DNA of 33,363 nucleotides from NCBI GenBank assembly GCA_015501055.1, contig JADNYV010000377.1, positions 1 through 33,363 on the forward strand. Reading direction: 5' to 3'. The stretch's first letter is position 1. Each line of letters opens with the position of its first letter. The notes beneath the pieces are model-generated. The model was not told where the DNA came from. It saw only the letters and a program-made list of their open reading frames with translations, and did not search any database. The position numbers and the translations under genes are program-made. The stretch is from Mucidula mucida (Eukaryota > Basidiomycota > Agaricomycetes > Agaricales > Physalacriaceae). Positions 10,764 through 20,863 of this stretch are shown here, in pieces.

Positions 10764-10966
10764 TTTTATTGAATACCCGGGTGTTTGCGAGTGTCCACTC
10801 GGGTAGAGTGTGGGTCGGCACTCGTGGCCCAAAGCCAGACACCCGCACTCGAGTGGGTACCCGTGCGAACACCCTACTCACCACTGCCAAACACTCGACA
10901 CCCGGGTCTGAGTGCCGGGTGCACCCGGGTGTACACTTAAACACCCAACACTCGCGCCCTGGTCTA

Positions 10967-10974
10967 TTTGGCGG
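10967..10974. repeat. right target-site duplication of the hAT element
   Basis: TTTGGCGG, the partner of TTTAGCGG at 8547-8554; one mismatch suggests that the insertion is not recent. Confidence 0.75.
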
Positions 10975-11072
10975 CACACCCAGGTACGTTTATCAACACG
11001 CTGTAAACGCTGTACGTACTCAAATACGTAATATATTACACTACAGCTATCTGTTCGTCACCATCTTCTCCA

Positions 11073-11609
11073 TTACCCACGACGCATCCTCAGCGGCCGT
11101 TCCCATTTGTTGAAATCACTCTGAGCCTGCTCCAAGACAACCATACCCCACCAATATAGACATGCCACGACACTCAACATCTCATTGACACCCCTTACGT
11201 CAAGCAAACCCCAGTCTCGCTGTTTTTGCCCCAGCTTCGGACATTTCCAATCCTCACCTTCCTTCTCTCGCCAGTTGGGTTGCAGTTCATCGTACCACGT
11301 CCGATACGCACACTTAAAGTCAGCGAGATTGCTTGCGTCGAGAGTGGTAGGCATTGTCTTGGATTGTGTCAGTCGCCCGTACTGAATCCATTTGCTTAGC
11401 ATCGCAGGCCGACCGTCCCCCGCCAACTCTCCTCTCTTCTCGAAATTGTTCTCCTCCTCCAGGAGCGTGAAGCGATCAACAAGTTGTTGCCAGCGTGGGC
11501 CTAAGGTTGGCACGGCGTCTTTGAAGAATTCATAAGACACTTTGAACCATGTTGGGGCACGATCATAGGCGCTCGAAAACGCTTTGTACCCTTTCAATGC
11601 CTGCGTTTT
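11073..11609 (-). CDS. Trp-rich hypothetical protein, C-terminal exon
   Basis: An open exon on the minus strand beginning after a plausible 3' splice site (CGCAG, end at 11610) and ending in a stop at 11073. It encodes about 178 residues with spaced aromatic motifs: RWQQLVDRFTLLEE, RPAMLSKWIQYGR, FKCAYRTWYDELQPNWRE and LSVVACLYWWGMV. I recall this W/G-rich pattern as a frequent multi-copy hypothetical family in agaricomycetes, function unknown; this is recognition from memory of pattern only. Its upstream exons are not evident between here and the kinase-like gene, so it may be a remnant or a 3' exon of the neighbouring locus. The hAT element ends about 100 bp downstream. Confidence 0.45.
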   Translation of the reverse strand, partial: KTQALKGYKAFSSAYDRAPTWFKVSYEFFKDAVPTLGPRWQQLVDRFTLLEEENNFEKRGELAGDGRPAMLSKWIQYGRLTQSKTMPTTLDASNLADFKCAYRTWYDELQPNWREKEGEDWKCPKLGQKQRDWGLLDVRGVNEMLSVVACLYWWGMVVLEQAQSDFNKWERPLRMRRG

Positions 11610-11639
11610 ATGAAGGACTTGACGTCGCCTATAAGGACC

Positions 11640-13273
11640 TTAACGGACGTATTTAAATTGATAGGCAAGTTCCCCAGTCGAAGCCTCCTTGGGAATGTAT
11701 CTATGATCCCAGAATCCGTGGACTCGTACAACCAATTTGGGACACGTAAAAATGTTCCGACCCAGAACTTTCGTATCAAGCATCGGAGATGTATATTGGT
11801 GGCGAAACACGATATTTGATGTGTTCTGCGAGAGTGAGCTTTTAGGAACAGCGTGGAAACGTACATCCGTACCACGGGTCCACCAGATTGCTTTAACCTC
11901 CCGTTGCATATCGTCTGTGCTGAGTGAACTGCATATTTCTTCGAATCGAGAGAGCGCAGCAGCAGCAGTGAGCTGATGCGGGTCATCACGGTTCTTCATG
12001 GAATCAAAAAGCGTTCCGAGATCGGGTATGACGTCTTCAATACACTGAACAAAGAACGTAGTTGCAACCTATGACAGCTATAGCGATGTTGCTCACCCTA
12101 AGATGGATTTCAAGAGCCGAAGCCAAAACATCAACGTCACGTTTCGAGGCGCGCGCAAAATCGGCTGCAGGTGAACAACGTTGGACGCAATGCTCAGCAT
12201 CGGGGCTGCTGCTATCAGAAGGCGCCGGCAGTGTCGCCGTTTCAAAGTCAATGAAGGCGTACTTGCGTTCAGGTCCACGAACGCCCGCGAAAACGGCTCC
12301 GAACGGTGCTTTTGGTTCTGAAACCATCACATCCATAACCATGTTTTGAAAGTTGATGTCGCCGTGCGCAATATTGTGCTCATGAATGAAGGCGGTCGCC
12401 TTATCAAGGATCTCAAAAATCAGGACAAGTACTTTCGAGATAGCGGAGACTAACCTCCAAAAATGCCTGACCGTAGCGAACGAGTTCGCCAACCGTCACG
12501 AAATCAGCTCTAGTTGCCCGAGTCCATCTATTGGAGGTCGGACCTAGTCAAGGAGAAATGGGGACTGAACACTTGCCTAGGCATCACAGCAAACACTTGG
12601 TTATTGAACTCAATGAAATCAAGAACGGGTATAGTATGGTTCCGCGGATCGTCTCGAAGGGCATCAGACTGTAAAAGACGAAGTGCTTGTAGCTCTTTGG
12701 TCGGTTTGGAACCAGAAACCGCCCTGCGAAATATGAGATAAGGAACCTTCAAACATCAAACAGGGACCCACTTGACCATAACGTCTCGCCCAATTCTGTC
12801 CCGTGCTGGCCAAACAAATGGAGACTAAGCTGGTGAGCCAAAGGCGCTAAAATTGAGGCGAATGTAGTCACATAGAAAGGGTATTCCGCCTCTGCGTCCG
12901 TCTTGTACAAGCATGGCGCAAATGGAAACGAGTGCATTCCAGATGACATGGGGGTAATTGGGACAAGGTAACTATAAATGTCGGCGGAATCTTTAGGAAC
13001 GTATAGGTGGTATCCACACGAAGGAAAGAACGGCCGAAGAAAGCACCACATGCGTAGTAGTCGCCTCCTGTCACTCTCGAAGACTTCTAAGTCATTGGGG
13101 TCGCCCGTGTTCCAAACACCATAATCCTGGGTGACGGGATAGTTCCATAGCCAGGATCGGATTGTCCAATACAGTGAGCTCCAGAAGCCGTGTACGCGTA
13201 TCCATTGAACAGGTTTGAAGATATATGTAGTGGCTAATACGCCGCCGGCGAGTGAAATACCCAGAGCGTTCAT
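11640..13273 (-). pseudogene. kinase-like protein (agaricomycete-expanded family), probably frameshifted
   Basis: Multi-exon minus-strand gene starting at ATG 13273. The first exon encodes a hydrophobic N-terminus (possible signal anchor), an RVHGFW motif, a W/F-rich region (MWCFLRPFFPSCGYHLY) and then a segment that shifts frame near 12810 into GRDVMVKWVP, where the Lys matches the ATP-binding lysine strand. Next come ALRDDPRNHTIPVLDFIE and VFAVMPR (hinge region), and after a 43-nt intron (12454-12412) IAHGDINFQNMVMD (catalytic loop, HGD in place of HRD) and YAFIDFETA (DFE in place of DFG). A 52-nt intron (12096-12045) leads to the C-terminal exon with KNRDDPHQLTAAAAL and a stop at 11640. 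The frameshift and poorly resolved joins near 12500-12540 and 12750 make a pseudogene likely; sequencing error or unrecognised splicing are alternatives. Confidence 0.6.
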
Positions 13274-14265
13274 GGTGGCGACTCACAAGAGTAATTAGGA
13301 CCACGTGCCTGTGTTGCGTCGGCTTTTTAGAGCGGAGACCGAAATCGAGAGTATACTTGAAAAAATTCTCTCACCGATCGACCCTCATGATAGTCTGAGG
13401 TGTGTACCATTCCCAGTATTTCTTCGTGATGACGTTATTCTCTTCCCCGTCCTACACGACCATGCCGAGTAATAGAGCTTGTTCGTTCGCAACGAATACG
13501 CGTCCTACGGGGCGCACAGTGTACTTGCCAGTGCCATTTAGCCTGATTCTTTTCGTTTCCGCGTCTGTTGTTCTCGATCTTTTTCTAACCCATCTTCCTC
13601 TCAGATATTCTTGGTTGGCATCCTATAACAGCGCTCTCCATAGCACAATGTGAGCGTCGGCCTCCCTCGTTCTCATCAATGCATGCATGCACGATGAAAT
13701 TTTCCGTACATTCGCAGTTTCCACTCGAGCGTCCTCGTTACGAGAACTCCCTCATTGAAGCATCCATATTCCCCCTCCGTACACATGTTGAACCCATTGG
13801 CATGGGAGCGTGGGCCGCCGTTTGGTTGCGCTGGATGTGGAGTGGGGGTGGCGCGATGCGGGTTGTAATGTCCTTCCTTTGGATGTCTGATCCTTTTCAA
13901 CGCATCTTCCAACATTGTCACTGATTATCTATTCCTCTAGCCTCGGAATACGGAGGGGATTTCGAGTATACGTCTTGAATTCTCTAATTTCGCTTCAATC
14001 TTCCATGCCAAAATAACTAAGGGTGTATGTTTCTCTGTCAATCAATAATGTCACGACTAGTTGAGAAAACGTCGCTGAGTTTTGTGAAAGGTATCAAGAC
14101 CAGTCATTGGCTGATGCTTCCTGAGACATTCTTCGCTCGTTTGCTCTTTTCTCATTACTTGTCATCCCTGTTCTTCACGAAGACAAACGTTAGCTCAAAA
14201 CGTACGTTCGAGTACAACTGGACGATGCATAGCTAAGCCGTATCTAGCCTCAGCTTCAACCCAAA
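13274..14265. other. intergenic, nothing recognised
   Basis: Open frames of 60-83 codons occur on both strands (13402-13653, 13676-13924, 14027-14236), but none shows a domain, splice structure or conserved motif. Likely promoter regions of the divergent kinase-like (minus) and zinc-finger (plus) loci. Confidence 0.45.
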
Positions 14266-15130
14266 ATGGCGTACTGCGCCCGCTGTGACCGCGATTTCCC
14301 TCATGCCGCTGCTTTCGACCAACATGAACGCTATTCTGGCCGACACAACATCTGATACCGTTGCGACATGGATTTTGAGACCTCGGTTGGGTTGAAGGAG
14401 CATCTGGTCCAAAGCGCCACGCGTTTTGCCAATATTGCGACGAGGACTTGGAGGATGACGAGGAGCTCTACTGGCACAAGCGCAATTGCCACAGCTACTG
14501 CGCCAAATGCGACAGGGTGTTCGTCAATGACTACGGGTTGCAGGAACATCTCAGGCAGTCGCTTGGCCACAGCTATTGTATCGAATGTCAGCGCGATTTT
14601 GCCCGCGACCGCGATCTCCAAGATGTACGCTTCTTTTTCAACGATTTACCCATCTCATACGTTTTTTACTAGCACGTGGACAGCGATGACAGGCCGAAAG
14701 TCTTCTGTCATCGTTGCGATAGGTTCTTCTCGGATTTTCACGCACTAGACCAGCATGAACGCGACTCGACTGTACATAATAAATGCTACACTTGCCAGCT
14801 CGACTTCGACACGCCGGTTGGACTGAAGGAACATTACGTTCAGAGTCCTCGACACTCTTTCTGCCAATACTGTCGGATCCATTTCGATGACGACGAGGAC
14901 CTGCATCAGCGCTTTCAAGACGAGTGTTCACCAACGAATATGGATTGCAGGAACATTACCGCCAATCATGACGCCACAGTTTCTGGTAACACGCGAATTG
15001 AAGATCCTACTGTAGGTATGTTCGTTTCTTCTCAAGCGGCCTTTATCGTGTCCAAATCTCTGACAGGACACTTGCAAGAGCCCGTAAACATGAATGTTGT
15101 ATTCGTAGTAGCGCAATCCTACGCGACACC
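14266..15130 (+). pseudogene. C2H2 zinc-finger array protein, broken
   Basis: Starts at ATG 14266 and encodes a series of C-X2-C fingers spaced about 25-30 residues apart with aromatic and GLxEH spacers: YCARCDRDF, YRCDMDF, SYCAKCDRVF, SYCIECQRDF, then after a 48-nt intron (14625-14672) FCHRCDRFF, KCYTCQLDF and FCQYCRIHF. Such multi-finger proteins are common in mushrooms and usually presumed nucleic-acid binding. Lesions: TGA at 14353 where the first Cys of finger two is expected (TGC to TGA, a transversion), a frameshift near 14420 (the frame returns at DEDLEDDEELYWH), a frameshift near 14930 (VFTNEYGLQEHYRQ lies in another frame), and a TGA right after it. Homology fades after about 15130. 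Confidence 0.7.
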
Positions 15131-16070
15131 TGTTTCGCGTCTAATTTCTGTCACGGTTATCCTAGGAGAACGCATCTACTGCAAGACTCTTTGGGAGTAG
15201 GCTTTCAACAAGATATACTTGACGGGCAAGTGGCGTAAATGCGGTTTAGTCCGTACAGCGCGTAAAGACGTCAACGTATGTTGGAGTATAGTCGGAATGG
15301 CTTGTGAGGTGATTTTGGGGCGACCATTCTTCGAGACGTCTTCTCTGAATGCTCCACGACCCTTCAGTTCACCCGAGGATTCGCCTGTGCCTTGATAGCG
15401 CGTCAACTAGCACTAGTAAAGAAATCGTCGTCGACTTTCCCCCCAAGCTGACATCGAAGATCGAGTCCTATCTTGCCGGTAGGTTCGTGATCTCCGGGCA
15501 CCTTCACAACTCGCCTCTGTATACGGATTTGAAGTTGCAATCTGTGGTGCCACTTCTACTGGTGACTATGCGCAGTGCTTCCCGGAACTAGAAATCTCTT
15601 CGTACGGCGAGATTCGCGGATCCTTTCCTCTGGGACCAGTGCTTCGTTATACCTAAGCCTTATCCAAGCTCTGAGTTCGGGCATCGCGGACAGCGTTCTA
15701 CGTCCTGCCGAGCACTGAACGTGGTTGTGGTGCTCTCCTGTTGAAGAAGAAAGGCTGCTACTTCCCAAAACAGGCTCCGCGCCAGCACCGAGTGCTTCAT
15801 GATTTCCGCTTCTGCGCAGTGATTCTCAGAGTTAAACCAACATGGTTCAAGTTCCACCTCGAGCGTGGCGCCATTTTGCGCAGTGCGATAAGGGTAGGAC
15901 CCTGTGTACATCCTTTTAGTCCGACGCCAACTGTACGTCTCACTTCTACTGCTCATACTCCACTTCGTTATCTTGTTGCAGTAGCAAATCTACTTTCCCG
16001 AAACTGGATCACCTCCGAGAACGCCTCGTATGCGTCAATCTCCGTCGACGAGTTGTTCTCAAAATAGAAC
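15131..16070. other. decayed or non-coding sequence
   Basis: Probably contains the eroded 3' end of the zinc-finger gene (to about 15230). Frames at 15349-15591 and 15741-16067 show no domain. No RNA gene seen. Confidence 0.4.
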
Positions 16071-16082
16071 GCTGGTCCCCCA

Positions 16083-16090
16083 GCTTATAA
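16083..16090 (+). promoter_or_regulatory. TATA-like box of the secreted-protein gene
   Basis: CTTATAAG at 16083-16090, about 65 bp before the ATG at 16152; fits a core promoter for this short gene. Confidence 0.45.
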
Positions 16091-16151
16091 GCTCCGTCGT
16101 TCAAGAGCATCAATTCAACGATCCAATGACCTGCCAGAAGTCATCCGCACA

Positions 16152-16454
16152 ATGAAGCTCACCCAAATCTTCACTGCACTCGTCACCTTGACGTTCATCA
16201 GCACCGTCCAGGCTGGGTACTGCTACTGTCGGTACCAAAGACTCGATCCCATCATGTCGTCTACAAAGTACGTGTTATTGTCACTGCCAGCGCGTTCCTT
16301 GACCTTATACAGGCAATGCTGCTTGGACGTCATGGGTACCGACACACTCCATCACGTCTTTCTCGGCAAGGACATCTACTGTGACACAGGCGATGAGTCC
16401 TATAGATACAGAAAATGCTGCGAGAGCAAAGGGGATTTATTGTATTGCAATTAG
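16152..16454 (+). CDS. small secreted cysteine-rich protein
   Basis: Encodes a predicted 85-residue protein after removal of a 45-nt intron (16268-16312, GTACGT...ATACAG). The intron length is a multiple of three, so reading through it also gives an open frame of 100 residues. The N-terminus is a typical signal peptide (MKLTQIFTALVTLTFISTVQA) with likely cleavage after residue 21. The mature 64 residues hold eight Cys in the order C-X-C, CC, C, CC, C (spliced residues 24, 26, 41, 42, 62, 74, 75, 84), consistent with four disulphides. Two CC pairs recall hydrophobins (C, CC, C, C, CC, C), but the order and the hydrophilic C-terminal half do not fit. Secretion is well supported; an effector or antimicrobial-like role is speculation. 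Confidence 0.75.
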   Translation: MKLTQIFTALVTLTFISTVQAGYCYCRYQRLDPIMSSTKYVLLSLPARSLTLYRQCCLDVMGTDTLHHVFLGKDIYCDTGDESYRYRKCCESKGDLLYCN

Positions 16455-16881
16455 TTGGCGTTCGGCGGACACGGGAAGAAGACTGATGCACTTGTCAATG
16501 GTGGTGTAAATCTTGAAATGGCCGTTTGGTGATATACAAGCATCCTTGATTTCATGGAGCGGAAATACAGAGAAAAGGAAGATAGCAGTCCCGTTTCCAA
16601 ACATCGTCTTGTGGTGCATCTCAAGCATGCAAAAAGCCTTCTCGACCTGGGCGGACATGCTTCCAGAGAGCGGAATACACTCGCTAGCGAGTCTGCCAAT
16701 CTCCATTGACTGCTCCTTCAAGGTCGGCGTCCCGAAGGAATCGAGGAATCGTATCCTCCTGGAAGTTCCACTGAAGGCAACTACTGACGTTGGTGAACAG
16801 AAATGGTTCTAACAAACGCGAAAAGATGGGCCAGCGCGTAAGACGGGCTCCAATTGGACGCGTGCGAAAGCGGTTACACAA
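16437..16881 (-). CDS. hypothetical protein, possibly frameshifted
   Basis: Two overlapping minus-strand frames (16881-16684 and 16721-16437) read like one protein with a frame change near 16715: NVSSCLQWNFQEDTIPRFL followed by EIGRLASEC, AFCMLEMHHKTMFGNGTAIF and LHEIKDACISPNGHFKIYTT. The balanced composition and alternating hydrophobic pattern look more coding-like than a shadow frame, but I do not recognise the family. The stop overlaps the end of the secreted-protein gene tail to tail by 18 bp. It could also be antisense noise. Confidence 0.3.
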
Positions 16882-17251
16882 CGTTTGAAAGCACGCGTCA
16901 AGGAGCCATACATTTCATTTGTGTAACATTTCAAACACGATTAGGCGCTAGATATATAGCAAGTACGTATACTTACCGAAAGAGGAGGCGCACCAACGGT
17001 TTCTTGATGATACAGATGTCAGTCTCCGTGATCATTCACGCGGAATTATGCCAGAAGTAGCTTGGTTCGTCTTTGCAATGCGTTCTGACAGTGACACTCA
17101 GTCATTGGAGTCAAGCCGCCTCAAGCGTCGAGGAAAGCTGCACGTGCTTCGATTCCCACGGTGCACGCTTGACAATGCACCGCGAGCTCGCCGCGTTCAT
17201 GTCATCTGCGGGCTAATCGTCGTTCCTAGAACTTGTCCTCTTCCAAGTACC

Positions 17252-19066
17252 ATGCTCGACGACGAGCCTACTCTGCCTGGGTTTACCCGTTTGGTGGACA
17301 CCGATATGGTGTATGCAGGGCTTCACAAGCTCCTCTGGCCAACAGAACCAGCTTTAAGCCAGCCTGCAGATCCAGCTGCGCCTGAGGCTGAGAGTTTAGC
17401 CAGATGTATTGAAAGGTGCCCAGCAGACTTGGGCATCTGGGCCGCCCCTGTCGAGGACGTAGACATGGACAAATCGGCACAGTGTGCGCCAGCGCCCATG
17501 GTTCGATACATCAACCTCGCCGAGCACAAGGACTTAGCCGTCCACTGGCTCGATCAATGCGAAACGTTTATTATCCTCCAAGAATACGTCGAATTCATGG
17601 CGGATGCCGCCACTGCCACCAATCCCCGGTTCTTCCTCACCGGTCAGCCTGGTATCGGTAAATAGCCGTTTTCCCTTCTGCTTTTCGTGCTCATGCATTG
17701 CACTAGGTAAGAGTGCCGGCGCAGTCTACTTCCTATTCCGTTTGCTTTCTTCTGGCCAGTCGGTCTTCTTCATCCCAGAACGCCACTATTTCCTCTACTT
17801 TTCCAAAGCCGGCGTCCACATTGTGAAGGGGGACAATGTCATGGACTACAGACAAATTCGAGATGCTATCCGCCACAGCTGGGTCCTTATTGACATTGAT
17901 GGTCCAGCAGAGTATTTTCCTGGCCGGTGGATTAATATGGCTCGTGGATTGATATGGACGTCGTCGCCGATGGCGCGCCGCATGCACCATTTTACCAAAC
18001 AATTCTCCGCCGCCCACTGGTACATGAAGCCGTGGTCGTTAGAAGAAATTGCTGTCATGACGTGTGGATTGTCTTTGTTTGGAAAGCAATGCATGCTGAT
18101 GTGACGAAATACAGGAAACTGAACAAAAAAGACCCACAAGACGTTCTGGCTAGATTAGCCATCACCGGACCGATTGCGCGTAGCATCTTTGGATTGGGCG
18201 CCCCCGACCTCTCCGAACTCTCCGACACTTCGGTCATCGATGGTATCATCAAGAACGCTTTGGCTCACTGGGATTTCTTCAATTTTGCCTATGAGGATGT
18301 TATTTACGAGGGCAACGAAGCCAGTCACGACATCTTTCTCATCCAGCCCCTAGGAGTGTGGGACAAGAGCGAAAAACCTTCCTTCCGACGGAAGGTTTGT
18401 TCGTTTGATTTCCTCTCAGGCTTCATTGCCAACCGCACTGAGGAGCTGGCAGAGTGGCATGGTAAGGATGTCCGGCGACAGCTGGCCCAGGCGTTCGACA
18501 GCCCTACCCTGCGTCCAGCTGCTGGCAAGCTTGTCGAGATCATGATCCATCGGGCGTTCATGTACAAAAAGATTGGTGTGCCGGCCGCCTTTGGGGGTGG
18601 CCCAGTCAAAGCAGAACTTGAACTCATTGGCGACGCACAAGACTTTTTGCTCGAAACTCACGTGCTGGACCAGTGCGAGTCCCGTCCACTGTACCTCCGG
18701 CCGCACTCAGGCGACTTTGCTGTCGTCAATGCTATCCTCATCACGAAGAGTGTACTCTGCCCGATCTCGTCCTCCCTCACCACATGGAATGTACATGTTG
18801 TCAAAAGCTTACTCCAGATCCTTGCCAGACTCGCGACCAACAATCTCGACATAGATTCACTCAACCTGGTCTATTGCTTCGTGGGCACAGATGAAGATTG
18901 CGTTAAAAAGGTTGTGCGCGATGTGAACATCAACTTGTTGGCAATCAGGGCTAGGCCTCACACCCTAGAGGTGGCACAGCTTTCCCCAGTTGATCTTACA
19001 AGGCTGAGCAAGTTGGAGGTGGAGGGCTTCGTGTTGGACACGGAGAAAGGGCTCATACCAACCTAG
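17252..19066 (+). CDS. Crinkler-RHS (CR) type P-loop NTPase with C-terminal nuclease-like domain
   Basis: Three exons (17252-17657, 17707-18061, 18115-19066) with introns of 49 and 53 nt give a predicted 570-residue protein with no internal stop. Walker A GQPGIGKS (residues 131-138) is split by intron 1. Next come LLSSGQSVFFI, a Walker B-like WVLIDID (194-200), a TSSP sensor-like strand, MKPWSLEEI (242-250) and DVLARLAITGPIARSIFG. These match in order the NTPase part of Crinkler/RHS proteins. A PAAGKLVEIMIHRAF helix (388 on) leads to a C-terminal region (YLRPHSGDFAVVNAILIT, about 447-464; VLCPISSSLTTWNV; LNLVYCFVG) aligning by pattern with the REase-fold nuclease of CR effectors. The usual D and Q-x-T residues look replaced (VVN, PIS), so catalysis is doubtful. 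The frame is open upstream to an in-frame ATG at 17048 (68 residues more); I prefer 17252 because the sequence before it lacks protein-like character. No signal peptide is seen. Role inferred: intracellular conflict or effector protein. Confidence 0.65.
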
Positions 19067-19337
19067 TGGAGTCCCACTCATTTGTATCGCACACTGTGAA
19101 TTTGACACTTGTTTGTTGCAACGTTTCCGTGTAATTTTATAGCCAAATCTTGTAGCCCAGATTCATTAAAATGTTTAGCTCCATGTTTTGAGTCGAACCA
19201 GGCAAGGCAGCAATGAATATTGACTGACAGTAACATTCCCATCTTCACTGGATGGTGCAAAGTCGGCAAGTACAACAATTTATCTCGCGCAAGTTTTTCT
19301 GTGTTCTCGCCGACTTTTTGGGAAAGAAAGAATGAGG
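19067..19337. other. 3' flank of the CR-type gene
   Basis: AT-rich sequence up to the GypB LTR. A 91-codon frame on the minus strand (19353-19078) runs into the LTR and shows no domain. Confidence 0.4.
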
Positions 19338-19865
19338 TGTTATGAATCGCCATATTTTCACATTTTCACATCTTATCATATCTTATCAGGGGCCTTGTCT
19401 TATCAACCAACGGACTGTTTCATCATCTGTTTCGTCACTGATCATACTCCTTTTCATTACCGAAGCCGTACTCATGTTGGACACACGCTCAACACATGGA
19501 TGACATCATACATGCCGATACCTCATGGACTTCCTATTGTATACACACCACCGACACTCGTAGCATACATGGTTGTTTTAGTATTATTACTTACATGCAG
19601 TTACTTGTATTTAATGGTTTCACGGGCTAGTAGCATACAACACTGGGTCAAGGGCGTGGAGTTAACCCTAGCGGAAACACGTATGGACAAGGAGTCCCAA
19701 ACACAGACTCACTAGTATATAAGCAGTAGCGTAGTATCATTGTACTTTAGTTCCGATCTCGTTTATACACCTGGCCTAGCCTAGTCTTACGCACACAAAC
19801 ACTTTCTCTTTTAGTTCTTGCTGTGGTACCTGGTTTAGTCATGTGGCTATAGTCAGTCGCTAACA
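19338..19865 (+). repeat. GypB long terminal repeat, complete, forward
   Basis: Begins TGTTATGAAT and ends GCTAACA, so it has the TGTTA...TAACA inverted termini of an LTR (528 bp). TATATAAG at 19716-19723 is its TATA box. Further copies occur reversed at 20864-21352 (489 bp) and truncated at 22141-22434. Compared with the reversed copy this LTR has an extra stretch of about 40 bp (around 19660-19700) bounded by GGAGT on both sides. The leader 19866-20464 follows; I see no convincing tRNA primer-binding site just after the LTR, so a non-standard primer is possible. Confidence 0.9.
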
Positions 19866-20464
19866 GAAGATCAGAACTACTTTCTACCACCTACCACACA
19901 TCCCTGATTGTTGATCAGCACTTCACTGTTTGATCATTACACACTCCCCTATTCCCTTTCCCTGTTTACAGATTGACGGAATCCTAATTCCAGCACACAT
20001 CTGCATACATGTGTATTGGTCCCAGTAGCGCCGGCTAACAGTTAAAGATAACTGCCTCGGGTGCTGGAAGTAGCCGCTCTTACGAGAACGAACTTTTGGC
20101 AGTTGCACTTCAGTGGGTGCTGTTTACGGGTCAACCCCCGTTCCCAGGAAAATTTCGGCTTACCTCACACCAGAGAGACGTCGGCTGGGCAATTGCGAAC
20201 TTGTGACGAGCTCTTGGGCTCCGTAGATACGTAGTCAGTAGTCGGTAAAATAGCGTAGACAGTTACAATACCTACCTACTTTACTTACCTTACGATACAC
20301 ATCATCATTCCCCACCCTACCAAGTCCTGGATTCTATTTCAGATCTAGGCGATTCCTCCTTATTCATCCAAACCTCTATTCCCTCACCCGTTTTATCCAA
20401 ATCTGCATTACCCATATCCCCACTTTCACCCTTTCACTCTCTGATCCTATCACCCCAATTCATC

Positions 20465-20863
20465 ATGTCCAACGAAGCACCTGAAGCCGCTCATCACACA
20501 CCCGCTCATCACGCCAATGACAAAACCAAAGGCCGATCCCTTGTCAACAAGCCTTATGACTATGGCGGGGACAAGTTCAAGTACAAGAGCTGGTAGCGAT
20601 TGATGTTCACATACATCCGTGACAAGAAGAACAACCTCACATCTGACTCCGAAAGGATTGATGTCGTTCTCTCCTACATCCAAGGAGATCATGTTGATGC
20701 ATGGGTCCAGAACTACTCGGATCAGAACTTCGACGAGGAAGAAGAGGAATGGACAGTCTCTTGGACTGAGTTCAAGGAGAACTTGAAGGAGCAATTTGTG
20801 GATTCCAACCTTGCGCGAGACGCGCAAGATCAGATCAAGCAGTTGCGCCAGGGGCAAGACACC
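20465..20863 (+). pseudogene. GypB gag, N-terminal part
   Basis: Starts at ATG 20465 in the leader of the forward LTR. The His/Ala-rich N-terminus is followed by a capsid-type gag region (LVNKPYDYGGDKFKYKSW, then MFTYIRDKKN, DHVDAWVQNY, FKENLKEQFVD, QIKQLRQGQDT). TAG at 20594 interrupts it where Gln (CAG) fits the frame. The coding sequence is cut at 20863 by the reversed LTR beginning at 20864, and the expected continuation of gag is not found directly on the other side. Confidence 0.8.

Larger units (their letters stand above)
8555..10966 (-). mobile_element. hAT DNA transposon with both ends (2412 bp)
   Basis: Ends are defined by terminal inverted repeats: TAGACCTGGGCACGAGTGT at 8555-8573 and, on the other strand from 10966, TAGACCAGGGCGCGAGTGT (17 of 19 identical), flanked by an 8-bp near-duplicate target site. 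Both ends carry about 200 bp of subterminal sequence dense in ACCCG/CGGGT and ACTCG/CGAGT motifs, including a 23-bp direct copy (8620-8642 and 10832-10854, one mismatch) containing ACTCGAGT. Such subterminal arrays are the usual transposase-binding sites in hAT elements. Inside are a minus-strand transposase gene with BED-type finger (8899-10136), a 5' region without coding signal (10140-10670) and a tRNA-like segment. Because the transposase core is mostly missing, this copy should be non-autonomous. Confidence 0.8.

Noticed and set aside
13676..13924. Overlapping 81-codon frames on both strands
   Set aside because: Near-complementary open frames with no domain, no paralogue in the window and no splice structure.
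16152..16454. Hydrophobin
   Set aside because: Although eight Cys with two CC pairs are present, the order is C-X-C, CC, C, CC, C rather than C, CC, C, C, CC, C, and the sequence is not hydrophobic enough.
19078..19353. 91-codon minus-strand frame
   Set aside because: Starts inside the GypB LTR and runs into the tail of the CR-type gene region; no motif or splice support.
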